Assembly: GCA_015059965.1 (NCBI GenBank)
Contig: SUZM01000009.1
Location: 1 to 64,000, forward strand
Source: Rikenellaceae bacterium
GTDB taxonomy: Bacteria; Bacteroidota; Bacteroidia; Bacteroidales; Rikenellaceae
DNA: 64,000 bases
Direction of reading: 5' to 3'
Part shown: piece by piece, positions 8,962 to 16,250 of the stretch
How the letters are laid out: each line of letters begins with the position of its first letter
Position numbering within the stretch: the stretch's first letter is position 1
Made by a program: the position numbers and the translations under genes
The notes under the pieces: model-generated
The model's database searches: none
What the model was told of the DNA's origin: nothing
Seen by the model: the letters and a program-made list of their open reading frames with translations, nothing else

Positions 8962-8969
8962 TACCTTTG
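8962..8969 (+). promoter_or_regulatory. -7 box of the glycosyltransferase/sigma operon
   Basis: TACCTTTG preceded by AT-rich TTTTGAATT-type repeats; the ATG at 8996 lies 26 bp downstream. No TTG is found exactly 19-20 bp upstream, so the -33 element is weak. Confidence 0.55.
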
Positions 8970-8995
8970 CCATTTAAACACAAGAACGCTATACA

Positions 8996-10195
8996 ATGAC
9001 CTTTTTTGAGCACATAATGCAGCATTACGGTTGGGAGGGAATCGCCTTTTGCGGAGTGTTGCTGTTGATGTTTTTGGTACAACTCTACTACTACATCTTT
9101 GTCTACGGAGTACTGCCCGGCTACAAGGCCACACGCAAACAGGCCCGACTCGAAAAGGAGCCGCCGATCTCAGTGGTCATCGCCATGTTTGCCGAGGACT
9201 ACGACTTTGTGGAGCGCCGTCTGCCCCTGTTCCTGGCCCAGGAGCAGGTGGTCTTCGAGGTGGTGATCGTCTATGTGGGTTCCGATGGCGACTTCTTTGA
9301 AGATCTGCAACGCATTCGCCAGAGCTTCCCGCAGGTAGTGGTAACCAAAATCGAGCTCAACCCCCGCTTCCCGATCTCACCCAAGATGGCCCTCAACGTG
9401 GGAATCAAGTCGGCTCACTACGAACATGTGATCTTCTCGACGACCGACGTGGTTCCCACCTCGGATCGCTGGTTGGCCCTGATGGCCAAAGGATTCACGC
9501 GCGGCGAAGTGGTGATCGGCTACTGCGGCATGGAGGATCCCCTGAAACAGAGCTCGGAGGAGATGCCGGCCGCCATACGCCCCTCGAAGATCGCCAGCTA
9601 CCTGATTCGCACCTCGCGCATGTTCTCCTCGGTGGCCTGGCTCTCGGCCGCAGTCAAAGGGCACCCCTATCGCGGCATACGCCATGCCGTGGGGATCACC
9701 AAGAAGGGCTATTTTGCCACCTCCAACGGCTTCGGATTTCTGAACATGAACATCGGCGAAGACGATCTTTTCCTTCAGAAGATCATGACTCGGGAGAATG
9801 TGGCCGTGGTGCTCTCGCCGCGTGCCACCCTGCGCGAGAAGATGTGGGGCGGCATGAGCTGGTGGGTCGATCAGCAACGCTACTACGGAGCCACCCGTCG
9901 CCACTACCCCCTCTGGGTCGGAAGCTTCGTGGGCCGGGAGCTCGGCAGCCGCGTGCTCTTCTTCACGGCCGTCATCATCGCCCTGGCCCTGCTCCCCCTC
10001 GAGCTGAAGCTCGCAGCCCTGCTCCTGCTCATCATCCGCTATACGGTGGTCGCCCTTGAGATGCGCCGCATCGGGCAGCGCCTGGGCGAGAAATACCTCT
10101 GGCGCCACTATCTGCTCTACGACCTCTGGAGCCCCATAGAGGCCCTGTGGGTCAAACTCCTGCTGCAACGTAAGGATCCCCGTGTATGGAGATAG
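8996..10195 (+). CDS. membrane-anchored family 2 glycosyltransferase
   Basis: 399 residues. An N-terminal membrane helix (about 14-38) is followed by a GT-A domain: ISVVIAMFAED start, NVGIKSA, and the metal-binding STTDVVP acidic motif near 148. Then come the catalytic GEDDLFLQ and the acceptor-side WWVDQQRYY, a variant of the QxxRW motif. Two membrane helices follow at about 318-355. This layout suits processive or envelope-polysaccharide GT2 enzymes; the sugar cannot be read from sequence. The last 10 bp overlap the sigma factor start, implying translational coupling. Confidence 0.88.
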   Translation: MTFFEHIMQHYGWEGIAFCGVLLLMFLVQLYYYIFVYGVLPGYKATRKQARLEKEPPISVVIAMFAEDYDFVERRLPLFLAQEQVVFEVVIVYVGSDGDFFEDLQRIRQSFPQVVVTKIELNPRFPISPKMALNVGIKSAHYEHVIFSTTDVVPTSDRWLALMAKGFTRGEVVIGYCGMEDPLKQSSEEMPAAIRPSKIASYLIRTSRMFSSVAWLSAAVKGHPYRGIRHAVGITKKGYFATSNGFGFLNMNIGEDDLFLQKIMTRENVAVVLSPRATLREKMWGGMSWWVDQQRYYGATRRHYPLWVGSFVGRELGSRVLFFTAVIIALALLPLELKLAALLLLIIRYTVVALEMRRIGQRLGEKYLWRHYLLYDLWSPIEALWVKLLLQRKDPRVWR

Positions 10196-10761
10196 CCGAC
10201 TATATCGTAGCCGACGACAAACAGCTTGTAGAGCTGGTGCTGGCGGGCGACAACCACGCCTTCGAACACCTCTTTACCCGCTACCGTGAGGCCATTGGCC
10301 GCCTCTTCACCCAGCGCCTGGGTCCCACCTCGGCCTCCGTGGCCGATGCCGACGACCTGCTGCAGGAGACCTTTATCAAGGTCTACATCAACCTCCACCG
10401 CTACTCTGCAGAGTACACCTTCGGACAGTGGCTCTACACCATTGCCCGCAACACCTTCATCGACTACATGCGCCGCCGTTCGGACGACATGCCGATCGAT
10501 GACCGCTTCCTCTCGCCCATCTCGACAGCCCCCACCCCCGAGGAGAGCGTCATCAACCTGCAGCAGCGCAGCCAGATCGAGCACTACCTCAAACACCTCA
10601 CCCCCCGCTACCGGCGCCTCTTCGAATTGCGCTTCTACGACGAATGCTCCTACGAGGAGATCGCCGAAAAGCTCAACCTGCCCCTGGGAACTGTCAAAAC
10701 GGGGATCCACCGCATGCGCGAACGCATGTGCCGACTCATCGCCGAGGGCGAGGAGCAGTAG
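10186..10761 (+). CDS. ECF-type RNA polymerase sigma factor
   Basis: 191 residues with sigma-70 region 2 (about 22-95: FEHLFTRYREAI, DADDLLQETFIKVYINLHRY, FGQWLYTIARNTFIDYMRRR). Region 4 (about 130-185) has the helix-turn-helix YEEIAEKLNLPLGTVKTGIH. There is no C-terminal extension and no anti-sigma FecR-like gene downstream; instead nearly 500 bp of AT-rich sequence follows. The ATG lies inside the end of the glycosyltransferase gene, so expression is tied to that gene. The regulon is unknown. Confidence 0.93.
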   Translation: MEIADYIVADDKQLVELVLAGDNHAFEHLFTRYREAIGRLFTQRLGPTSASVADADDLLQETFIKVYINLHRYSAEYTFGQWLYTIARNTFIDYMRRRSDDMPIDDRFLSPISTAPTPEESVINLQQRSQIEHYLKHLTPRYRRLFELRFYDECSYEEIAEKLNLPLGTVKTGIHRMRERMCRLIAEGEEQ

Positions 10762-11252
10762 CCGCCCCTCCCGCGAGCCCAAACATGGGATCGAAGAAAG
10801 GGCACAAAGTCACCAGGAAATTTATAGGAGGTTACTGTATGCCGATTTTCACTAAATAAAGATTATACACACAGTCTTTCCAACAAAAATGCTGGCAGAA
10901 TCGTTTTAGAGTCCCCCTTTTTAAAATTAGGAGGATAGGTTGCATTGAAACCTCAATACTTTTCACTATCTTTGTACATGTAACAAAAAGGATCAAGCAC
11001 AAAAAAGAGAAAAAAGAGACACATATTAAATTAAAGTAGAAATATTGATTTGGCTCGATTAAATCTGGTAAATTTATTGAAATCCCAAAACAATAGGTCG
11101 AAGTTCGGTTTGTACCCGTCAAGGGCGCAGACTGCTTTGCCGTATTTGGATTTCGGGCATACCAGAGCCTTATCGAGCAAATCGGGAGCACAAAGCAGCA
11201 ACTGCGCCTTCTTTGTTGCTCACCACCGTCCAACAAATCGAACTATTGCCCC
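10762..11252. other. AT-rich intergenic region with one good promoter
   Basis: 491 bp without a convincing gene. TTG at 10945-10947, a 19-bp spacer and TATCTTTG at 10967-10974 make a good rightward promoter, about 280 bp before the XRE gene. Transcription from it would give a long leader. Small ORFs here use rare starts and have no recognisable features. The base composition is markedly lower in GC than the flanks. Confidence 0.5.
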
Positions 11253-11492
11253 ATGAAAAGAACCCATCTCGGAGAATTGATCAAAGCCGAACTCGAGGCC
11301 CAGGAGAGAAGCGTCAGCTGGCTGGCCAGGAAACTGTCGTGCGACCGCTCGAATATTTATCGTATTTTTCAGAAAGAGAGTCTTGACACCCAACTTTTGG
11401 AGCGCATCTCGAAAGTTCTGAATCGCGACTTTTTTGCCGATCTGTCTACAAAATTCACGGAGGATCGAGATTCGCAATATTCGCAACAATAG
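11253..11492 (+). CDS. small XRE-type helix-turn-helix regulator
   Basis: 79 residues forming essentially a single lambda-repressor-like DNA-binding domain. The helix-turn-helix is SVSWLARKLSCDRSNIYRIF, followed by LDTQLLERISKVLNRDFF. There is no effector domain. It stands at the head of an AT-richer cluster (secreted propeller, barrel, lipoprotein) and may regulate it, although a separate promoter precedes the next gene. Such short proteins in Bacteroidota are mostly uncharacterised. Confidence 0.8.
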   Translation: MKRTHLGELIKAELEAQERSVSWLARKLSCDRSNIYRIFQKESLDTQLLERISKVLNRDFFADLSTKFTEDRDSQYSQQ

Positions 11493-11541
11493 TGTGGCAA
11501 TCAAGCAACATCAGTGCGCGAATAGGAGCATCAAAAGCCTA

Positions 11542-11549
11542 TATCTTTG
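11542..11549 (+). promoter_or_regulatory. -7 box of the propeller/barrel/lipoprotein cluster
   Basis: TATCTTTG, 21 bp before the ATG at 11571. No TTG at the -33 distance. It gives a very short leader. Confidence 0.55.
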
Positions 11550-11570
11550 CATTATCAAATGCAACAGATC

Positions 11571-12545
11571 ATGAAAAAACTCTTCTTATGCGGCTTATTA
11601 TGCCTAAGTTTTATCACAGGAAATGCACAACAAGTGGATTACTCGGTTGTTTCGGTTCCGGAAGAATCGGGTATTGATTTTCTACAAGTAACCACGACGG
11701 GCGATTACGTCTGCATGCCAACCGTAAAACGCAGGCGCAACGGATTGAGCTGGTTCTCGAATCGGATTATCGATATTTCAATCCAAGGAACCCACATTGC
11801 CTATCTCTCCTATCGCAACGAAGCTACCAATATCTTCATTAAAGAATTAGGCAAACAAGGTGGCTCCGTGCAGCGCACCAATCGTAAAGGGATCCTCGAT
11901 TTCAGCTACTCGCCCAACGGGAAATTCATCGTCTTCAGCGAGAATCGGGGAACCAGCCATCAAATCTTTCAGACCGATGCCAGCAACGGCTACGTTTGCC
12001 GTCAAATTACATCTGCCAATCAGGACTACTCGCCGGTTTACACCTCAGACATGAAGCAGATATTTTTCGCACGTCAGGAAGCAAACGGAACGAGCATTTG
12101 GGCATACCATGTGACCAATAATTTTGTATCAAGTTACACCAGCGGCATGAACCCTTGCCCCCTAAAAGGAGAGAGTGCCTTCCTTTGCACCCGCACCAAC
12201 ACCGAGGGGAAAAGCGAGATTTGGAAGATCAACCACGAAACCGGCATTGAGGAGTGTATCGTATCAGATCCCTCGCGCAGTTTTACCTCTCCCTCAATCT
12301 CTCCCGATGGTCAATGGATTCTTTTAACGGGCGAAAGCATAATCAGCAACGAGAACTTTATCTACCGAAACACCGATATCTACGCCTGCCGAACAGACGG
12401 TTCGGAATTGGCGCAACTCACGTTCCATGCCGCCGACGACCTGAGTCCCGTTTGGAGCCGCGACGGACGTTATATTTACTTTATTTCACAACGCGGAAGC
12501 GCCGAAGGCACAGCCAACATCTGGCGCATGAATTTCCTGCATTAA
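11571..12545 (+). CDS. secreted TolB-like beta-propeller protein
   Basis: 324 residues from the ATG that begins a signal peptide (MKKLFLCGLLCLSFITGNAQ). Repeated PD40/WD40-like strands follow: FSYSPNGKFIVFSENRG, YSPVYTSDMKQIFFARQ, SPSISPDGQWILLTG and LSPVWSRDGRYIYFISQRG. These are the blades of a TolB-type propeller, usually a protein-interaction platform in the periplasm. An upstream in-frame TTG is unlikely because the -7 box overlaps it. A barrel gene and a lipoprotein gene follow, suggesting a joint envelope function. Confidence 0.82.
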   Translation: MKKLFLCGLLCLSFITGNAQQVDYSVVSVPEESGIDFLQVTTTGDYVCMPTVKRRRNGLSWFSNRIIDISIQGTHIAYLSYRNEATNIFIKELGKQGGSVQRTNRKGILDFSYSPNGKFIVFSENRGTSHQIFQTDASNGYVCRQITSANQDYSPVYTSDMKQIFFARQEANGTSIWAYHVTNNFVSSYTSGMNPCPLKGESAFLCTRTNTEGKSEIWKINHETGIEECIVSDPSRSFTSPSISPDGQWILLTGESIISNENFIYRNTDIYACRTDGSELAQLTFHAADDLSPVWSRDGRYIYFISQRGSAEGTANIWRMNFLH

Positions 12546-12587
12546 CAAAACTCTAAACACATAATTAATCACACAAAAACCACAATC

Positions 12588-13349
12588 ATGAAAAGGTTTC
12601 AACTTTTTTTGACGGCATCTCTGCTGTTGATCGCAACCACAGCCTCGGCTCAATTCTCAAACACCGGAGCTTCCAGTTCAAAGAGCAAAAGTGGCTCGGG
12701 ATTGAGCATGAACACCGATCCCTATACCCGCATCTTTGTCGGATATTCTCCTTTGGAACTCACCCAAAAAGCATCGATGCCGTCCAGAGAGCAGAAAGAT
12801 GATTTTAAATTTAAGGGGATCACGGCCGGTTTTGTGCATGGCATCAGCCTAAGCAACAAATTGCCCTTCTTTGTAGAATTGGGTGCCAACCTGCAATATT
12901 CGGCCCGTAAAGATGAAGAGTCCGGCGAAGGTTACTACGATGCATGGAGCTGGGAGGAAAAATACTGGTTTCTATCGATGAATGTCCCCGTAAACCTCTC
13001 CTACAAATTCACCTTTGCAGACAACAAATTTGGCATCACACCATTTATCGGCTTGAACTTCCGCGCCAATTTCACCGGAGAATATAATCAAACGAAGGAA
13101 GAGGGGCGCTGGGTCGACTCCTGCACCCGAAAGCTATTCGATGATAGCCAAGACGAGATGAGTATCTCGGCATGGAATCACTTCCAAATGGGACTCAATG
13201 TGGGTATAAACCTAAATTATAAAAACCTCAGCCTGGGCGTACAATACACGACCGATTTCATGCCAATCTTCAAATTCAATGATGGCCCCGACTATGAATA
13301 CAAGGGCAAGTTGGGCGTAACCACTTTGTCTCTGGGCTTCTTGTTCTAA
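12588..13349 (+). CDS. outer-membrane beta-barrel protein
   Basis: 253 residues with a signal peptide ending at ASAQF (about residue 22). A Ser/Lys-rich linker leads to alternating amphipathic strands (FFVELGANLQYSA, FGITPFIGLNFRANFTG, LSLGVQYTTDFMPIF) and a final strand ending in Phe (LGVTTLSLGFLF), the usual outer-membrane insertion signature. It resembles the PorT/OmpW-like small barrels of Bacteroidota. It lies 42 bp after the propeller gene and 27 bp before the lipoprotein gene, so the three are probably one transcript. Confidence 0.82.
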   Translation: MKRFQLFLTASLLLIATTASAQFSNTGASSSKSKSGSGLSMNTDPYTRIFVGYSPLELTQKASMPSREQKDDFKFKGITAGFVHGISLSNKLPFFVELGANLQYSARKDEESGEGYYDAWSWEEKYWFLSMNVPVNLSYKFTFADNKFGITPFIGLNFRANFTGEYNQTKEEGRWVDSCTRKLFDDSQDEMSISAWNHFQMGLNVGINLNYKNLSLGVQYTTDFMPIFKFNDGPDYEYKGKLGVTTLSLGFLF

Positions 13350-13376
13350 ACACAACTACAATAAGCAACATAGAAG

Positions 13377-13781
13377 ATGAAAAAACTAATCTCTTTTCTG
13401 ACTGCCAGTATCCTGTGGTTTGGCTTATCCGTGAGTATCACATCTTGCGACAAAGATAATGAGGAGTCCACGGATTCCGCCTCCTTGATTGGCACTTGGC
13501 GCCACGATTTCAGCAGCGGATATCAACTCATGACTTTCAACAGCAATTTTCATGGAAGCATATACGAAGTCGACTATGCTGCCCATAATTGGTCAGATTC
13601 TTTCACATGGAAATATACGCCGGCTTCATCAGACCTCGTATTATTTTCTGATGAAGAACATGAAGTTGAAACTTACAAAGTTATCCTCTTAACAAACGAC
13701 GTGTTGATTCTCCAATATTATGTCTATGACGAATACGGCAAAGATGAGGATGAGCCTGACACTTGGTATCGAGTAGAGTAA
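13377..13781 (+). CDS. small lipocalin-like lipoprotein
   Basis: 134 residues. The signal peptide ends in a lipobox (VSITSC, lipidated Cys about residue 24) followed by an acidic DKDNEES sorting stretch, as seen in surface-exported Bacteroidota lipoproteins. The mature part begins LIGTWRHDFSSGYQLMTF and continues as about eight beta strands, in the style of lipocalin-like DUF domains. Last gene of the propeller/barrel cluster, followed 20 bp later by a strong terminator. Confidence 0.78.
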   Translation: MKKLISFLTASILWFGLSVSITSCDKDNEESTDSASLIGTWRHDFSSGYQLMTFNSNFHGSIYEVDYAAHNWSDSFTWKYTPASSDLVLFSDEEHEVETYKVILLTNDVLILQYYVYDEYGKDEDEPDTWYRVE

Positions 13782-13800
13782 ACCTTGGAATCCGAATTTT

Positions 13801-13840
13801 GAGTGTGTCCAACAAAAACATGTTGGGCACACTCTTTTTT
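13801..13840 (+). terminator. intrinsic terminator
   Basis: GAGTGTGTCCAACA (13801-13814) pairs with TGTTGGGCACACTC (13821-13834) around an AAAACA loop, then six T. It closes the accessory cluster. The GTGTCC-type stem core recurs in the hairpins at 28480 and 52106. Confidence 0.9.
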
Positions 13841-13939
13841 GTTTAACTTTATTATGGTAAAAACGGCGCAAAAATAAGAACTCGTTCTACCTCCCAAGAA
13901 ATTTTCATCAAAAAAATCAGCGGAATCAAAAATTTTCAC

Positions 13940-14013
13940 TAATTTTGTAAAAATTGTCTCCTTGTGCTCCTACTCCTCTCGCCTACGGCGGGTGTAGGAT
14001 GGGGCGGCACAAG
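13940..14013 (+). promoter_or_regulatory. deoC promoter and structured leader
   Basis: The -7 box TAATTTTG is at 13940-13947. The leader folds: CTTGTGC (13961-13967) pairs with GCACAAG (14007-14013), and TCCTAC (13968-13973) with GTAGGA (13994-13999). This forms a two-part stem just before the deoC ATG. A regulatory role is inference. Confidence 0.5.
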
Positions 14014-14041
14014 AGAAATCGACCGAAAAACAACAAAGACT

Positions 14042-14920
14042 ATGGAATACGCCGACAAGTTACAGCAGTATGCTCCCGCTCCCACCGAGGAGGCCGTGGC
14101 AAAGGAGGTGGCCCGCATCAAAGAGGCTGCACAGCGCAACATGAACCCCGAGGTCTACAAGTTCTGCTACTCGACCATCGACCTGACGACCCTCTCGTGC
14201 AACGACTCCGTGGAGTCGGTGACGAAGTTCGCCCGCCGGGCCGTGGAGTTCTACCAGGACTTTCCCCACATCCCCAACGTGGCCTCGATTTGCGTCTACC
14301 CCTCGTTTGTGGATACGGTGGGCCTTGCCGTAGACGGCACTCCGATGCGCATCACGAGCGTAGCCGCCGGCTTCCCCGCCTCGCAGACCTTCCTGGAGGT
14401 GAAGATGTTGGAGGTGGCCATGGCCATCGAAAACGGTGCCGACGAGGTGGATATCGTCCTGAACGTGGGCAAGATGCTTACCGGAGCCTATGACGAGGCG
14501 GCCAACGAGGTAGAGGTAATTCGCGGCGAGATGGACGAAGGGGTTATCCTGAAGGTGATCATCGAGTCGGGAGCCCTCAAAACCCCCGATCTGATCCGCA
14601 AGGCCTCGCTGCTGTCGATGTTTGCCGGCACCGATTTCGTGAAGACCTCGACCGGTAAGATCGATGTGGCCGCCACTCCCGAGGCTGCCGTAGTGATGTG
14701 CCAGGCCATTCGCGACTACTACCAAAAGACGGGGCGCAAGGTGGGATTCAAAGCTGCCGGAGGCGTGCGTACCGCTGAGGATGCCGCCCTCTACTATACG
14801 ATCGTCGAGGAGATTCTGGGCTCCGAGTGGCTCACCACCGACCTCTTCCGCATCGGCGCCTCTTCGGCCGCCAACAACCTGATCTCGGCCATCGAGGGCA
14901 AGACCGTCAAGTACTTCTAA
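14042..14920 (+). CDS. deoC: deoxyribose-phosphate aldolase
   Basis: Cleaves 2-deoxyribose 5-phosphate to glyceraldehyde 3-phosphate and acetaldehyde in deoxynucleoside catabolism. About 292 residues from the ATG at 14042; the in-frame ATG at 13964 falls inside the folded leader and adds residues unlike the family. TIM-barrel motifs are visible: NGADEVDIVLNVGKM, VILKVIIESG, the Schiff-base lysine in FVKTSTGK, and the second catalytic lysine in VGFKAAGGVRT. No other deo genes are adjacent; xseB follows after 116 bp. Confidence 0.96.
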   Translation: MEYADKLQQYAPAPTEEAVAKEVARIKEAAQRNMNPEVYKFCYSTIDLTTLSCNDSVESVTKFARRAVEFYQDFPHIPNVASICVYPSFVDTVGLAVDGTPMRITSVAAGFPASQTFLEVKMLEVAMAIENGADEVDIVLNVGKMLTGAYDEAANEVEVIRGEMDEGVILKVIIESGALKTPDLIRKASLLSMFAGTDFVKTSTGKIDVAATPEAAVVMCQAIRDYYQKTGRKVGFKAAGGVRTAEDAALYYTIVEEILGSEWLTTDLFRIGASSAANNLISAIEGKTVKYF

Positions 14921-15036
14921 ACGGTTGAGGCCCCGGAATACAGCGCCGCAACCCTTAGCCGAAGAAGGATCCGAGGGGGCAACCCATAGCGGTCGGACGC
15001 AACGTGTTCCAAAGAAGAGGTTTTAACGAAAAGATT

Positions 15037-15228
15037 ATGGCAAAAAAGAGTGAGATATCCTACACGGAGGCGATGGCCGAGATTGAGCAGATCTTAGGTC
15101 GGTTTCGAGCCGAAGAGCTCTCGGTGGACGACCTGGCCAAGGAGGTAAAGCGGGCCACGGAGCTCATCGCCCTCTGCAAGGAACGACTTACGAAGGCTGA
15201 GCAATCGGTCAAAAAAGTATTGGAGTAG
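15037..15228 (+). CDS. xseB: exodeoxyribonuclease VII small subunit
   Basis: 63 residues from the ATG at 15037. Two helices make up the family fold: YTEAMAEIEQILGRFRAEELSVDDLAKEVKRATELI then CKERLTKAEQSVKKVL. XseB binds in multiple copies to XseA, and together they degrade single-stranded DNA. The large-subunit gene, often adjacent upstream, is not in this window. An alternative GTG at 15004 would add 11 residues (MFQRRGFNEKI) that do not fit the family. Confidence 0.9.
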   Translation: MAKKSEISYTEAMAEIEQILGRFRAEELSVDDLAKEVKRATELIALCKERLTKAEQSVKKVLE

Positions 15229-15312
15229 TCGAAAGCCAGATAAAAGGCTGTCGAAGGGGGTATCGGATGTAGACCCGAACCTCGAAACGAGGCAACCACA
15301 AAAGCCGCAACC

Positions 15313-16095
15313 ATGAAAACAGTCATCAAATGGGCATTGAAGCATCTGCCGCGACCCCTCATGCAGCGCTTAGCCGGGTGGATGACTCCCGTTGTGGGGT
15401 TGCTCTTGCGCGGCAAACGCTTTACATGCCCCCTCTGCGGCCACAGCTTCCGCCGCCTGCTCCCCTACGGATACGTCACCACGCGCGAAAACGCTCTGTG
15501 CCCCTCGTGTCTGTCGTTGGAACGGCACCGTCTGCTGTGGCTCTGGATGGAGCGTGAGAGCAACCTTCTGAAGGAGTATCCTCGCCTGTTGCACATCGCC
15601 CCCGAGGTCTGTCTGATGAAGCGGCTCAAAAAACACTACCGCCACCAACGCAATTCCTACCTCACGGCCGACCTGGAATCCCCCTTGGCCGACCTCCATT
15701 TCGATATTCAGCACACCCCGCTCGCCGATGACTCCTTCGGGCTGGTGATCTGTAACCATCTGTTGGAGCATGTCGAAGATGACCGCCTGGCCCTCAGAGA
15801 GCTCTGTCGCATCCTGAAGCCCGGTGGTTGGGGAATCTTGTTGGCACCCATCGACTACAACCGCGCCACCACCTACGAGGACAATTCGATCACCGATCCC
15901 GAGGAGCGCACACGACTCTTCGGACAGTATGACCACCGCCGCATCTACGGTCGCGACTACCCGGAACGCCTGCGGGAAGCGGGATTTGAGGCCGAGGAGA
16001 TTGACTACGCGGCACGTCTCACCCCTGAAGAGCGCCGGCGCTATGCACTCCCCGACAGCGACCGGATCTACCTGGTAAGAAAGCCCCTAAACTAA
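15313..16095 (+). CDS. SAM-dependent methyltransferase with N-terminal zinc ribbon
   Basis: 260 residues. The N-terminal part carries two CxxC pairs (CPLCGHSF near 36 and CPSCLSLERHR near 59), a likely zinc ribbon. A class I methyltransferase follows: a weak motif I region (LLHIAPE near 96), DLESPLADLHFDIQHTPLAD, VICNHLLEHVEDD and RILKPGGWGILLAP. The LLEHV / LKPGG pattern is that of the Methyltransf_11 group. The canonical GxGxG is absent, replaced by HIAPEVCL. The substrate is unknown; the zinc ribbon suggests a nucleic-acid or protein target. Confidence 0.82.
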   Translation: MKTVIKWALKHLPRPLMQRLAGWMTPVVGLLLRGKRFTCPLCGHSFRRLLPYGYVTTRENALCPSCLSLERHRLLWLWMERESNLLKEYPRLLHIAPEVCLMKRLKKHYRHQRNSYLTADLESPLADLHFDIQHTPLADDSFGLVICNHLLEHVEDDRLALRELCRILKPGGWGILLAPIDYNRATTYEDNSITDPEERTRLFGQYDHRRIYGRDYPERLREAGFEAEEIDYAARLTPEERRRYALPDSDRIYLVRKPLN

Positions 16096-16184
16096 TCGAC
16101 AAGCAGCAGAAGCCGTCGGATCATCCTCCCAAGGGGTCTCCCTCCTAAGAGCCGCCAGCGATACATTCGATATCATCCATAAAA

Positions 16185-16231
16185 ATTCGCCCCGGAAAGA
16201 GCTTTTCAATCGGCACTTTTCCGGGGCGAAT
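16185..16231. terminator. bidirectional terminator between the methyltransferase gene and sppA
   Basis: ATTCGCCCCGGAAA (16185-16198) and TTTCCGGGGCGAAT (16218-16231) form a perfect 14-bp stem. The minus-strand side ends in TTTTT, so it works best for sppA. It sits between convergent genes. Confidence 0.85.
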
Positions 16232-16250
16232 GTGATATGCAATCTGAGGC

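Noticed and set aside
10832..11236. 134-codon minus-strand frame in the gap after the sigma factor
   Set aside because: Composition is random, it runs against a good rightward promoter, and no family features are visible.
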